This document shows, piece after piece, positions 17,538 through 27,056 of a stretch of DNA of 64,000 nt; the first letter of the stretch is position 1; the number at the start of each line of letters is the position of its first letter. The notes beneath the pieces were generated by a model. It was given only the letters and a program-made list of their open reading frames with translations. It had not been told where the DNA came from and did not search any database. The position numbers and the translations under genes are program-made. This DNA is from CAZCSK01 sp964501265 (GTDB lineage Bacteria; Actinomycetota; CADDZG01; JAHWKV01): positions 7,880-71,879 of the forward strand of contig CAZCSK010000007.1 in assembly GCA_964501265.1 (NCBI GenBank). Reading direction: 5' to 3'.

Positions 17538-18194
17538 TTGAAAGCAGTTAAAAGACTTTCCCGTAGTGAGCGCCGTGGGCGGCTGCTCGAATCCGCCGAG
17601 CGTTTGTTCGGCGGATCTGGATACCGCAAAACCGAGGTTGCCGATATTGCCCGAGGGGCCGGCGTGACCAAGCCGATGCTCTACAGGCACTTCCCCGGAG
17701 GCAAGACAGAGATTTTCTTGGCGGTGCTCGAAGGACATCTCAATTCCCTGGTGCGCAGACTGTGGGAAGCGATGGCTTCTTCAAAGCACCCTCGGGATCG
17801 TCTTTACTTGGGAGTGGACGCCTATCTGCGCTTCGCAGAAGAGGACCCGGAGGGATTTCGGCTGATGACCGATTCATCGCCCGAGTTGGATTCCGAAGTT
17901 GGACGCAGGCTGTCGGAGGCGAGGAATGTGATCGCGGGCGGGATGACAAATACATTGTCCGACGTAATGGGGGGTCTTGGCTTGGACGCGGAGGGCGCCC
18001 CCATTTATGCCTACGCGCTGTTGGGGGCCGTGGAGTCGGTGGCGCAGTGGTGGCTGGAATCGAAAACGCCGCACCGAGAACAGTTAGTCGACTACATATT
18101 GGCGTTTGTGTGGCGGGGCTTCGATGGACTACCGAGGGACCCCACGAAGTTTCACTTGCTTATCGATCAAAGCGCGGCTCGGCCCGCCCGTTGA
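17538..18194 (+). CDS. TetR-family transcriptional regulator
   Basis: A 218-residue TetR regulator. The DNA-binding N-terminus covers residues about 9-55 (RGRLLESAERLFGGSGYRKT, then VADIARGAGVTKPMLYRHFP). The C-terminal part is the usual ligand-binding helical bundle. The start is TTG at 17538, with GAGG 6 bases before it. It is divergent from the sigma factor-fabD operon. By analogy with FasR, which controls fatty-acid synthesis genes in actinobacteria, it may respond to acyl-CoA and act on this operon; this is inference from position. Confidence 0.9.
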   Translation: MKAVKRLSRSERRGRLLESAERLFGGSGYRKTEVADIARGAGVTKPMLYRHFPGGKTEIFLAVLEGHLNSLVRRLWEAMASSKHPRDRLYLGVDAYLRFAEEDPEGFRLMTDSSPELDSEVGRRLSEARNVIAGGMTNTLSDVMGGLGLDAEGAPIYAYALLGAVESVAQWWLESKTPHREQLVDYILAFVWRGFDGLPRDPTKFHLLIDQSAARPAR

Positions 18195-18202
18195 TTCCGG
18201 GA

Positions 18203-20902
18203 TTAGGAGGTTTCCATCGCGTAGGCGATAGCCTCCTCCAACCTCCATCTCTCCGCTTCAGCCCAGATTTGCTCCAATCTCGTTGCAGTGAGGACATCGC
18301 GTCCGACTGACTCGACTCCGGTAATTTTCCTGGATGCATCAACCAGGTCCATCCCGCTCGAGGACTTCAATCCCGACGCCACGGCGGACAGTCTCGCCTC
18401 TCGTTCGAGATTCCCGCGGCTCTTGGCCGCGAGAGAAAGATTATCCAGCTGGAACAAGATCCCGCTGACATCCATGGCCTCTGACGCGAGTCCCATGGCC
18501 TCATGGAAATGAGCCTCAGCGTCTTTGGTTTTTCCTTCCGACAAAGCAAGGTTTCCGAGGACATGGAGTGTCCATGTTTGCATGAAGGCATCATCTTCTT
18601 GACGAAAAGTCTCAAGCGCCTCCGTCAGCAGAGTCCTTGCTCGAATGTGGTCCTCCAAGCGGAAACCCTCGTCGATGGCAAGGGCCCACTTCGCATTCGC
18701 GGCCGCCATTCGATCGCCGATTTTCTCTGCGAGGGCGAGGCTTTCCTCGGCGAATGGCCGGCCATTTTCCATCTGCTCGCGCATGTATTCGGGGAAAAAG
18801 CGGTCGTAGAGCGCATCTGCGATCCCTCGCTCGTCACCGAGTTGTCTCCAGAGCGCCAACGCCTCGTCATAAAACGCGGCCTGGCTCTCGATCTCGGCTT
18901 GCCAATGCGTAACTCCTCCTGCCGCCTGCAAGGCCCTTGCTCGTAGCGGCGTCTGTTGGTTTGCGCCTGGCAAGGCAAGCGATTCCTCGACGCGTCGTCT
19001 TCCCTCTTGCAGATAACCCCGCATGTGCCAGAACCTCCACAGTGCTACAACAAGGCGCAGCGCCAGGTCCGCTTCTTGGTTGTTGACTGCCCAGTCGTGC
19101 GCCGCCCTCAGGTTGTCGTAATCGCGCTCGAGCCGATCGAGCCAGATTCGCCGATGCCGCCCAAAAACCTGGGGGGCTGCCTGGTCCGCAAGCTGCGTGT
19201 ATGCGGCGGCGTGTCTCGAATAGATCTCTTTGGTCTCGTCGCTTTCGGCCAGCTTCTCTCCCGCATATTCGCGGATCGTTTCGAGCATGAAGAACCGGAC
19301 GTCGGAGGACTCGCTTTCATCGGTTTTCACCAGGCTTTTGTCGATCAGCGAGCTGATCCCATCAAAAACGTCAATTTGACTCGGGGGGTTCGCACCTTCT
19401 GGCGCGCGCGGGTCCGTACGTGGGGGAGTTGCTACCCCCCCGGCCCCCCGCCCCGGTCCGCATACCGACTCGGCTTCCTCGAGCCGCCAACCGCCCGCGA
19501 ATACCGCCAATCGCCGAAACAGGCGGCGTTCCGGTTCCTCGAGCAGATCGTAACTCCACTCGATCGCGCCGCGAAGCGTCTGCTGTCTGCGCGGAATGTC
19601 TGTCGCTCCTCCCACCAGCAGCTTCAGCCGCTCGCCCAATCGCGCCAGAAGCGCCTCAGGCGTGAGTACCCGGATGCGTGCGGCTGCCAGTTCGATCGCC
19701 AACGGAAGTCCGTCAAGTCGCGCGCATATCTCGGCGATTGCAGGCGCGTTTTGATTCGTCACCTTGAAGTCCGGCTTAACGCTGACCGCGCGCTCTATGA
19801 ACAGAGCCACCGATTCATATTGCGAGACAAGTTCCGCATCCGGAAGGTTGTCTGGATCGGGCAAGACGAGCGGAAGTACTGGGTACTCGCTTTCTCCCTG
19901 TATGTGCAGCGGAACCCGGGTCGTTACTACGACTTTTAGGCCGTCCGACGCCTTTAGCAGATCTGAAACTTGCGGGCCTGCGGCCACTAACTGCTCGAAG
20001 TTGTCAAGGACGAGAAGCATCTGTCTGCCGCTCAGGTGCTCAATAAGCCGCTCCTGGGCGCCCCTAGTTTCTCCACGCGTTTCCGGAAGGTGCAGCGTTT
20101 CGGCGATGGTGCTCGCAAGCTCGTCCGGATCATTGACCGTGGCCAACTGCACGAAGAAGGTCCCATTCTCGAACTCGCCGCCCGCTTCGCGCGCTAACTC
20201 CAACGAAAGTCGCGTTTTGCCCGTCCCGCCCGGGCCGGTGAGGCTCAGACAACGAGCGTCCTTGAGAAGGGCTTTTAGTAGCGCGAGTTCCTTCTCGCGT
20301 CCGACGAAGCTCGTGAGTTGCGCGGGCAGATTATTGGGCCGGCTCCCTAGCGACCTGATCGCCGGGAACTCAAAAGGCAATCCACGGGCTGTCAACTGGA
20401 AGAGCCGCTCCGGCCTCGCCAGATCTTTCAGCCGGTGCTCGCCAAGGTCTGTCAAGTTGGCCGATTCGGGAAGGTCGCCTTGCACGAGTGCTCGGGTTGA
20501 GTCGGAGATGAGAATCTGTCCGCCGTAGGCGATCGCCATGATTCGGGCCGCGCGGTGTACGTCGAGCCCAACGTAGTTGTCGCCACCGAGGATCCCTTCA
20601 CCGCTGTGGAGCCCCATCCTCACCTGGACTACGATTCCCTCATCCCACGAAAAGTCTTTCAGGGAACCTTGCGCAGATAGGGCCGCCGAAACTGCGTCAA
20701 CCGCGGAAGGAAACACAACAAAGAAAGAGTCCCCCTCAGTGGAAACGACCAGGCCGTTGTTGGCCGTGAAGGAATCCCGTAGAAGGCGAGAGTGCTGGTC
20801 CAAAAGCGACGGGAAGGCCTTACCAAGGTTTTGTAGCAGCCGGGTCGAACCCTGGATGTCGCTGAATAGAAAGGTGACGGTGCCAGTCGGAAGACTCTGC
20901 AT
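18203..20902 (-). CDS. Cyclase-domain/ATPase/TPR signalling protein, second copy
   Basis: An 899-residue relative of the protein at 4919-7675. The class III cyclase domain (residues about 5-165) has FLFSDIQGSTRLL and STEGDSFFVVF, then an NB-ARC-like ATPase with P-loop GPGGTGKT near residue 221 and LLVLDNFEQL, then winged-helix and TPR-type repeats. As in the first copy, the cyclase lacks the substrate Lys (Ser in its place) and the transition-state Asn (LDVHRAARI). An insertion near residues 480-515 is rich in Gly, Arg and Pro. It is convergent with the TetR gene (8-base gap) and 8 bases after the EamA transporter gene on the same strand. Confidence 0.85.
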   Translation of the reverse strand: MQSLPTGTVTFLFSDIQGSTRLLQNLGKAFPSLLDQHSRLLRDSFTANNGLVVSTEGDSFFVVFPSAVDAVSAALSAQGSLKDFSWDEGIVVQVRMGLHSGEGILGGDNYVGLDVHRAARIMAIAYGGQILISDSTRALVQGDLPESANLTDLGEHRLKDLARPERLFQLTARGLPFEFPAIRSLGSRPNNLPAQLTSFVGREKELALLKALLKDARCLSLTGPGGTGKTRLSLELAREAGGEFENGTFFVQLATVNDPDELASTIAETLHLPETRGETRGAQERLIEHLSGRQMLLVLDNFEQLVAAGPQVSDLLKASDGLKVVVTTRVPLHIQGESEYPVLPLVLPDPDNLPDAELVSQYESVALFIERAVSVKPDFKVTNQNAPAIAEICARLDGLPLAIELAAARIRVLTPEALLARLGERLKLLVGGATDIPRRQQTLRGAIEWSYDLLEEPERRLFRRLAVFAGGWRLEEAESVCGPGRGAGGVATPPRTDPRAPEGANPPSQIDVFDGISSLIDKSLVKTDESESSDVRFFMLETIREYAGEKLAESDETKEIYSRHAAAYTQLADQAAPQVFGRHRRIWLDRLERDYDNLRAAHDWAVNNQEADLALRLVVALWRFWHMRGYLQEGRRRVEESLALPGANQQTPLRARALQAAGGVTHWQAEIESQAAFYDEALALWRQLGDERGIADALYDRFFPEYMREQMENGRPFAEESLALAEKIGDRMAAANAKWALAIDEGFRLEDHIRARTLLTEALETFRQEDDAFMQTWTLHVLGNLALSEGKTKDAEAHFHEAMGLASEAMDVSGILFQLDNLSLAAKSRGNLEREARLSAVASGLKSSSGMDLVDASRKITGVESVGRDVLTATRLEQIWAEAERWRLEEAIAYAMETS

Positions 20903-20910
20903 AGTGTCGG

Positions 20911-21858
20911 TCAGACTACTGCCTCTTCCCGGGCTGGTACACAGCCTTCAGGTGCTGCAACTGGACTGCCCGTCTTGCGGTGCCCGGATAGTGCGCCGAC
21001 ATAGACCCCCGCGAGAACTATCAGTCCTCCAATAACGACGCGCCCGGTGATGGGTTCATTAGCAAGGAGAGCGCCTGCGATCGAGGCCACTATGGGGAAC
21101 AACACAAACATGTACGACACTCCCGTTGCAGTCCACCTCCCTAGGGTAAACAGATACAGCCCGAACATGCCGAGGGATCCAACTCCGATGAGATAACCCA
21201 GACTCACCCAGGTGGCGCGTGAGTGGGGGACCAACCAAGCCTCGTTCGCTCCGGCAGACAATAAGAAGAGGAAGAGCGCGCCGATCCCCATCGCCACGGC
21301 ATTGGTCGCGGCGGGGTCACTCGGCGGAAAACGCTTGATAAGGACGCTCGACTCAGCCATGCATACCGCTGCGCCGAGCATGCTCAGCAGCGACGGAAAA
21401 GTAATCGTGGTATCGCCGGGGCCAGCGAGGAGCACCGCGATCCCTCCGATTGCCACCACAGCTCCCACGAGTCCGCGCGTTCTGAACTCTCCCAAGCGAT
21501 GCATCGTTGCGAATAGAAGCGTGAGAAGAGGGATCGACGCCATGATGACCGCGGCCACTCCGGCTGAAAGCGACTGAAGGGCCCAATAAGCGAATCCGAA
21601 CGCTCCGCCAATGCCGAGTACTCCGTAAAGGACCGTTCCGACAAGCGACTGCCCGCGCGGCAACGGAAGACGACGCGCGCCGACATAGGCGAACAGGAGA
21701 ACTGAGGCGACGACGAAACGGATTGCGGCTCCGAAGAATGGCGCGAGCTCTCGGTTCGACAATCTGACCGCGACTACGTTGACTCCTCCGATCAGCACGA
21801 GAACGACGAACGCCGAGAGAGTCGTACTGTCGGGAGGATCGCCCGCCTTCGCGTCCAT
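20911..21858 (-). CDS. EamA/DMT-family membrane transporter
   Basis: A 315-residue protein with ten membrane helices in two EamA repeats, the layout of drug/metabolite exporters. Examples of helices are the FVVASVLLFAYVGA, GTVLYGVLGIGGAFGFAYWA and GRVVIGGLIVLAGVYVGAL segments; the motif SAGVAAVIMASIPLLTLLFA is characteristic. Substrate unknown. It precedes the second cyclase/ATPase gene and is divergent from the third, suggesting that it belongs to the same regulated neighbourhood. Confidence 0.85.
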   Translation of the reverse strand: MDAKAGDPPDSTTLSAFVVLVLIGGVNVVAVRLSNRELAPFFGAAIRFVVASVLLFAYVGARRLPLPRGQSLVGTVLYGVLGIGGAFGFAYWALQSLSAGVAAVIMASIPLLTLLFATMHRLGEFRTRGLVGAVVAIGGIAVLLAGPGDTTITFPSLLSMLGAAVCMAESSVLIKRFPPSDPAATNAVAMGIGALFLFLLSAGANEAWLVPHSRATWVSLGYLIGVGSLGMFGLYLFTLGRWTATGVSYMFVLFPIVASIAGALLANEPITGRVVIGGLIVLAGVYVGALSGHRKTGSPVAAPEGCVPAREEAVV

Positions 21859-21938
21859 TTGAATCCCCCTTCTCGGTTGGAGACTGAAGTCTAGGGTGAC
21901 CTCCAGACTAAACTGTGCGTAAACGCCAAAGGAGTCAA

Positions 21939-24900
21939 GTGTCCGAATCTGCCCATCGAACAGTCACTGTGCTGTTTACCGACCTTGAGGGCTCGACTGA
22001 TCTGAGAACCAGCATCGGAGACGAGGCCGCCCACCGGCGGTTTCGAGCCCACGATCAGATTATTAGGGACGAGATTGCAAGGTCGGGTGGGACGGAAGCA
22101 AAAGGAACCGGTGACGGATTCATGGTTCTATTCGACTCTGCGCGGCAGGCTCTTTCTGGCGCCATCGAAATGCAACGCGCGATCGATGAGCACAACCGGA
22201 CCGACCCGCCCAACGAAGTCAAGGTTCGCATGGGTATCAACACCGGCGAAGTCGTGTCGGAGGCCGATGACGTGTACGGCGCAGCCGTCAATGCCGCCGC
22301 GCGAATTTGCGCCAAAGCGCAAGGCGGACAGATTCTGATCTCGCAGGTTGTGAAGGACTTGGCCGGCTTCGTTCCAGACATTCGAGTCGCGGACCGTGGG
22401 CTCTACTGGCTCAAAGGTTTTCCTCAGCGATTGCGGCTGCATGAGGTTATGTGGCGGACCCGGACAGACGCTGATGATTCCGATGGGATGTCCGCGTCTG
22501 TTGCGAGGCCGAAATCTCGTACCGAGGTGGCCGACCTGCCGCGCGCGAAAGGGACCATCGTCGGACGTTCGGTCGAGCTTGCCGCGATTGCCGAAGAGAT
22601 CGAGGAGGTCAAGTCGGGGCGCATGCGGGTTCTTGCTCTCGAAGGAGAGCCAGGGATTGGGAAGACGCGTTTGTTGGAATCGGCTGCGAGGATTGCCGCT
22701 GAGCAGGATCCGTCATTCGCGATTCTGCACGTTGCCGCGGACGAAGACCTACGGGGGCCCTTCTTGATTTTTAGGACTCTGTTTGCGACGACCGCCGCGG
22801 AGGCGCTCGCGGAGGAGACGGTGGCCCTCGAGACCCTCGAGCGAGCCCGTGACGCGCTGACGGGGAGGGATCCCCACATAAGTGGACTTTCGCCTCAGGA
22901 ACAGATGCTCCACGTTTTCGATGAAGTGACGAGGGCGATCCGATCGCTTGCCCGGGATCGTCCGTTAGCCCTCCTAATGGACGATCTTCAATGGGCCGAT
23001 GAAGACAGCCTGCGGCTGCTTCGCTATCTTGCCCGCACGATTGCCTCCTCATCCCTTTTCATGCTCTTCACCGTGCGCTCGGTAACGGATGTCGCTGGCG
23101 GGGGCACCGCGAATTTGTTGGCCGACCTTGAAAGGATGCATATCGCGAGGCGCATTCGTCTCAGCCGCTTTACCAGGGCTGAATCGTCAGAGCTTTTAAG
23201 GAACCTTCTCGGGGCCCCGGTCGCTCCGCAGACGGTGGAGACCCTCCACTCGCGGGCCGAAGGCGTTCCTTTCTTCATAGAAGAATTTGCACGAACGTAT
23301 CGAGAGGCGCGGGTCTTGCAACTGGTTGGTGAGACATGGACGATGTCGCATGTTTCGGGACCCTCGGTCCCGGCCTCGGTCGCATCGCTGATCGAACGGC
23401 GCTTGGCACAACTCGACTCGGAAACGCGGGCCCTTCTCGCCAATGCGGCGATACTGGGCCGCCGCTTCCGCATGTCGGAGCTTGTCCAGGTGGTGACATC
23501 TCTCGGCGACTCGGGATCGTCCAACGCGTGGCAACTCGAGGAGATGTTGGAGCCGGGCGTGGCCGCGGGTGTGATCGCGCAGCTACCGGAGGGAGCGGAC
23601 CAAGACTACGAGTTCACGCACGATCAAATTCGAGCCACGCTCGCCGACTCGCTCTCACGACAGCGAAGGCGACGAGTCCACGGCGCGATCGTCGACACTC
23701 TTGCGTCGGGGGGAGCCGAGGATGCTGGGAATCTCACCGGCCTCGCCCATCATGCGCTGAAGGCAGGAGACGACAAACGCGGTGTGGATTGCTCGATCAA
23801 GGCCGCGAGAGCGACGCTGGAGCGGTCCGCACCTCAAGAGAGCGTACGGATCGTTGATGCCGCGCGGGCGGCCGCCGCGTCTCCCCAGGAGCGAGCGGAA
23901 CTACTTCGCGTCAAAGACGACGCGTTGGCGGTTTTGGAACGCGTTGAGGAACGAGCGGCTAACCTGGCCGAAATGGCGGCCCTTGCGACCGCAATCGGTG
24001 AGCCGCAATTCGAGATGGACGTTAAGCTGCGTCGCTCATCGGTTGCGAGGATGGCCGGTGACTACGATCAGGCGGTGGAGTTGGCTGGCCAGGTGCGCCA
24101 ACAAGCCGGCCAACAGGGCGACCCGGCTCTCGAGCTTCAGGCGTGTTTGGAGATCGGCCAGGCCATCATTCAGAGTCCCCTCGGAGAGGCCTTCATTGCG
24201 CTCACCGAAGTCGATCTCGAAGCCGCAAGGGAGCCATTTGAGCGAGCGGCCCAGATCGCCCGAGATCTGGGTAACAAGTCGATGCTTGCTGCGTCTCTGC
24301 GGGAGCTTGGCGTCATTCAGCTCGGTTTCTCGAAGCATCGGGGCATCTCGATCTTAGCGAGCGGCAAAAGTTTAATGGCGATCCTCTTCGACCCGGAAGT
24401 CAGGGGTTATGCCGAAAACGGGCAGAAATACATATCCGAATCGCTGCGCCTATATGAGGATCTCGACGACAAGCGAGGGGTGATGTCGGCACTGATCACC
24501 CTTGCCTACGTCCACGTGGTGGACCCGACGCGCAGGGGCGAAGTCGGCCGCCTCGAGCAGGTGCGGCGACTTCGAACGAACCTTAGTCGCATGACGACCG
24601 AGAGCCAAAGGGCGATCAACGAAGCGCAAATGCTTTTCTCGATACATATGTTTGCACGCAGTCACCTGATTCTCGACGTGGCGCTCGATCGAGGCCGGGA
24701 AGGTTACGCGGCCGCCCGCGCGATAGGCGATCGTTGGCTGGAGTTTTTGTGCGCGGGCGGCATGGCGCTGACTCACATTTCCATCCTGCAATTGGCCGAG
24801 GCGGAAGCGTGGCTCGATAGAGCTGAGCGGGTGGCGATGGCCGACCCTGGACCGGTTCTCACCAGACGTTTGGAGGCTTGGTGGGGATTGTTGTGTTCGG

Positions 24901-25664
24901 CGAAGAAGGATGTGACCGGAGCGATGGGACATTTTGAGAAGGCATTGAATCTTGCCATTGCGCAGGGGTCGCTCGCAGGACGGTGCGAAATGTTGGCGTT
25001 GCTGGCGCTCCACGCGGCAAAGTTTGGATTTGAAAATTCGTCGCCGGAATTGCTCGACCGAGCGGCGGAGGCAGCCGCTGAGCTGCGCAGCGTGGCTCCG
25101 AAGATGACCGCTGAGACGGTTTGGGAAGCGCAAGCTTGGGCCGCGACCTCGCTTGTGGCACTGGCCCGGGATCAGGTAGACGCCGCCGCTGAGGCCGCTC
25201 GATCTGCTCTCGCCGCGCTTTCTCCCCGCCTCATGCGTGCCCTCTATGTCGAAGTGTTGTGGGTCGCGGCTCGAGTGCTTATAGCAGGGGCAGCTCCCGA
25301 AGCCCAGGACCTCATCACCACCATCATGGAAACTCTCATGAGGATCGACAACTCCACGATCGATCCGGAGATGAAGAAGGCATGGGTGGCGGTGCCGATC
25401 CACAAAGAGCTTATCGACTTCGCCGGATACGAAGGGTTCCAGCCTGGGCCTTCCATGCCGATGTGGCCGACGACAGACCTTGAGGAAATCGAAGTCAAGA
25501 TCCTTGAGGATTTGGTCAGCGGGAAGACGGACGCTGAGATCGCTGAGGAGATAGACAGGGATCCAGATGACATTCCCGAACTGCTCAGGGGTATCTATGA
25601 GAAGGTGGGGGCCACTTCGAGAACCACGGCGACTGAGTACGCGCTGACGGAAGGGGTCGTTTGA
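21939..25664 (+). CDS. Cyclase/AAA ATPase/TPR regulator with LuxR-type C-terminus
   Basis: A 1241-residue protein. Residues about 5-175 are a class III cyclase domain that keeps the key residues: FTDLEGST, KGTGDGF (metal Asp and substrate Lys), DDVYGAAVNAAAR (Asp, Asn, Arg). Next is an AAA_16-like ATPase with P-loop GEPGIGKT near residue 236 and ALLMDDLQWADED, then a long TPR region. The last 60 residues look like a divergent LuxR/GerE DNA-binding domain (VSGKTDAEIAEEI, then IYEKVGATSRTTATEYAL). GTG 21939 has an AAGGAG site; GTG 21915 is an alternative. It is probably a signal-dependent transcription factor, coupled to the ferredoxin gene. Confidence 0.87.
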   Translation: MSESAHRTVTVLFTDLEGSTDLRTSIGDEAAHRRFRAHDQIIRDEIARSGGTEAKGTGDGFMVLFDSARQALSGAIEMQRAIDEHNRTDPPNEVKVRMGINTGEVVSEADDVYGAAVNAAARICAKAQGGQILISQVVKDLAGFVPDIRVADRGLYWLKGFPQRLRLHEVMWRTRTDADDSDGMSASVARPKSRTEVADLPRAKGTIVGRSVELAAIAEEIEEVKSGRMRVLALEGEPGIGKTRLLESAARIAAEQDPSFAILHVAADEDLRGPFLIFRTLFATTAAEALAEETVALETLERARDALTGRDPHISGLSPQEQMLHVFDEVTRAIRSLARDRPLALLMDDLQWADEDSLRLLRYLARTIASSSLFMLFTVRSVTDVAGGGTANLLADLERMHIARRIRLSRFTRAESSELLRNLLGAPVAPQTVETLHSRAEGVPFFIEEFARTYREARVLQLVGETWTMSHVSGPSVPASVASLIERRLAQLDSETRALLANAAILGRRFRMSELVQVVTSLGDSGSSNAWQLEEMLEPGVAAGVIAQLPEGADQDYEFTHDQIRATLADSLSRQRRRRVHGAIVDTLASGGAEDAGNLTGLAHHALKAGDDKRGVDCSIKAARATLERSAPQESVRIVDAARAAAASPQERAELLRVKDDALAVLERVEERAANLAEMAALATAIGEPQFEMDVKLRRSSVARMAGDYDQAVELAGQVRQQAGQQGDPALELQACLEIGQAIIQSPLGEAFIALTEVDLEAAREPFERAAQIARDLGNKSMLAASLRELGVIQLGFSKHRGISILASGKSLMAILFDPEVRGYAENGQKYISESLRLYEDLDDKRGVMSALITLAYVHVVDPTRRGEVGRLEQVRRLRTNLSRMTTESQRAINEAQMLFSIHMFARSHLILDVALDRGREGYAAARAIGDRWLEFLCAGGMALTHISILQLAEAEAWLDRAERVAMADPGPVLTRRLEAWWGLLCSAKKDVTGAMGHFEKALNLAIAQGSLAGRCEMLALLALHAAKFGFENSSPELLDRAAEAAAELRSVAPKMTAETVWEAQAWAATSLVALARDQVDAAAEAARSALAALSPRLMRALYVEVLWVAARVLIAGAAPEAQDLITTIMETLMRIDNSTIDPEMKKAWVAVPIHKELIDFAGYEGFQPGPSMPMWPTTDLEEIEVKILEDLVSGKTDAEIAEEIDRDPDDIPELLRGIYEKVGATSRTTATEYALTEGVV

Positions 25665-25885
25665 TGCTAAAGGTCACCATTGATCGGCGACGGTGCATCG
25701 GCGCGGGAACCTGCATATATGTCGCGCCGACGGTTTTTAGGTGGCGTGAGGGGGACTTGCTCAAACCCGAGCTTTTGGATCCGTCCACCGTTGAAGACGA
25801 CGTGCTCCGAGAGGCGGCTGCCTCCTGCCCGACCGAGGCGATCGAGATAACCGAAGTCGACGAAGTCGACGCAGGGATGCGCTGA
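25664..25885 (+). CDS. [3Fe-4S]-type ferredoxin
   Basis: A 73-residue small electron carrier. The cluster motif CIGAGTC followed by a distant CPTEAIEI gives three cysteines with Ala in place of the second, typical of 3Fe-4S ferredoxins that serve cytochromes P450. Its ATG overlaps the stop of the LuxR-type regulator by one base (TGATG), so the two are co-translated. No P450 gene is in the window; the Rieske and FAD fusion genes downstream are other possible redox partners. Confidence 0.88.
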   Translation: MLKVTIDRRRCIGAGTCIYVAPTVFRWREGDLLKPELLDPSTVEDDVLREAAASCPTEAIEITEVDEVDAGMR

Positions 25886-25937
25886 AACGGGGAGGCGCGA
25901 CCCCGAGGCGCGATGACGTCTGGAGGACGGGGTCGCG
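25881..25937 (+). promoter_or_regulatory. Structured leader element, copy 1
   Basis: Begins at the ferredoxin stop codon. It contains a 10-bp perfect stem (25896-25905 with 25928-25937, CGCGACCCCG and CGGGGTCGCG) closing a 22-base loop with GCGCGAT and GGAGGA. The same element is found at 27681-27736 on the other strand, with about 48 of 57 aligned bases equal and one C-G pair exchanged for T-A in the stem. It lies upstream of the Usp-Usp-Rieske gene. It looks like a conserved RNA structure; no known class was recognised. Confidence 0.55.
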
Positions 25938-25983
25938 TAGGTCCGAGCATGAAACCGCGAGAGGGCAAGAACTTGCTAGCGCT

Positions 25984-26009
25984 CCCGAGCACGAGTCAAG
26001 GTAGGAGCA
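25984..26009 (+). promoter_or_regulatory. 26-base box upstream of the Usp-Rieske gene
   Basis: The box begins CCCGAGCACGAGTCAAGG and ends GTAGGAGCA (overlapping text). It is repeated with one mismatch at 27653-27678 upstream of the DUF2231 gene. It ends 17 bases before the ATG, just ahead of the AGGAGA ribosome-binding site. It could be a protein operator or part of the RNA leader. Confidence 0.55.
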
Positions 26010-26026
26010 AGGACAGGAGAGTATTG

Positions 26027-27049
26027 ATGAGCTATTCGAAAATCTTGGTTGGGACCGACGGTTCCCAGACCGCGCAGAGGGCCGAATCGATCGCCGCACG
26101 TTTGGCGGCGGCGATGGACGCCGAATTGGTGGTCGCCTCGGCCTACTCAGGCGAACCATCTGAAGCCGATAACGTGCTGGAGAAAGCAGAGAAAGCTGCA
26201 AGCGCGATCGGTGTAAAGGTCCGCACCGAAAAGTTCAAGGGAACACCGGCCGACGGGCTCATTGATCTTGCGGACAAGGAATTGGCAGAGCTTCTTGTCG
26301 TAGGAAACAAGGGGATGGACGCGGGACGTCTTTCCCTGCTTGGAAACGTTCCAAACAAGATCTCGCATCAGGCGGGATGCGATCTTCTAATCGTAAGCAC
26401 TTCAGGTGATGTCGGGCGCCCCGATGCCGTTTACGGGCGAGTGTTAGTCGCGACCGACGGGTCGGCCACTGCGGGCGAGGCCGCACGAAAGGCGTGTCGG
26501 CTCGCCGAGTCGATCGGTGCTTCGGTGGTGTTGGTGCATGTTGGGGAACCAGACGCCGGGGCGAAGATCTTGACGGAGGCAGCAGACCGGCTTGCATTCA
26601 CGGGCGAATTGCAAACGGTGACGGTGAGCGGCGACCCTGCAGAAAAGATCATCGAGGTCGCCGCGGGTCGAAACGCATCTTTGATTGTCGTGGGCAACAA
26701 AGGAATGGCGGGAACCAAGCGACTTCTGCTGGGGTCAGTGCCCGACAAGATCTCTCACAAGGCTCCATGCGACGTATTGATTGCGCGAACCACAACCAAG
26801 GCGCTTGCAGATCTGGACCCTGGTGAGGGAGCGATAGTTGTGGCCAGGGGCCGGAAGATGGCGGCGTTCAAGGATCCCAAGGGCGAAGTGATCGCTCTGT
26901 CTCATCGGTGCACACACATGGGCTGCACGGTTGATTGGAATTCAGATGAGCAGACGTGGGATTGCCCCTGCCACGGATCGCGGTACAGCTACCAGGGCGA
27001 AGTCATCGAGGGCCCCGCGAAGAAGAACCTGGCGAAGATCGAACTCTAA
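26027..27049 (+). CDS. Usp-Usp-Rieske fusion protein
   Basis: A 340-residue three-part protein. Residues 1-124 and about 136-255 are universal-stress-protein domains (each starts with a strand, then TDGS). Residues about 263-340 are a Rieske domain with CTHMGC near 295 and CPCHGSRYS near 315, giving the two Cys and two His of a [2Fe-2S] centre. The second Usp domain has the full ATP motif (GNKG, nine residues, GS); the first has GN instead of GS/GT. No signal peptide, so cytosolic. ATG 26027 follows AGGAGA by seven bases. It converges with the DUF2231 gene. A stress-linked electron-transfer or redox-sensing role is inferred. Confidence 0.88.
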   Translation: MSYSKILVGTDGSQTAQRAESIAARLAAAMDAELVVASAYSGEPSEADNVLEKAEKAASAIGVKVRTEKFKGTPADGLIDLADKELAELLVVGNKGMDAGRLSLLGNVPNKISHQAGCDLLIVSTSGDVGRPDAVYGRVLVATDGSATAGEAARKACRLAESIGASVVLVHVGEPDAGAKILTEAADRLAFTGELQTVTVSGDPAEKIIEVAAGRNASLIVVGNKGMAGTKRLLLGSVPDKISHKAPCDVLIARTTTKALADLDPGEGAIVVARGRKMAAFKDPKGEVIALSHRCTHMGCTVDWNSDEQTWDCPCHGSRYSYQGEVIEGPAKKNLAKIEL

Positions 27050-27056
27050 CCCGACG

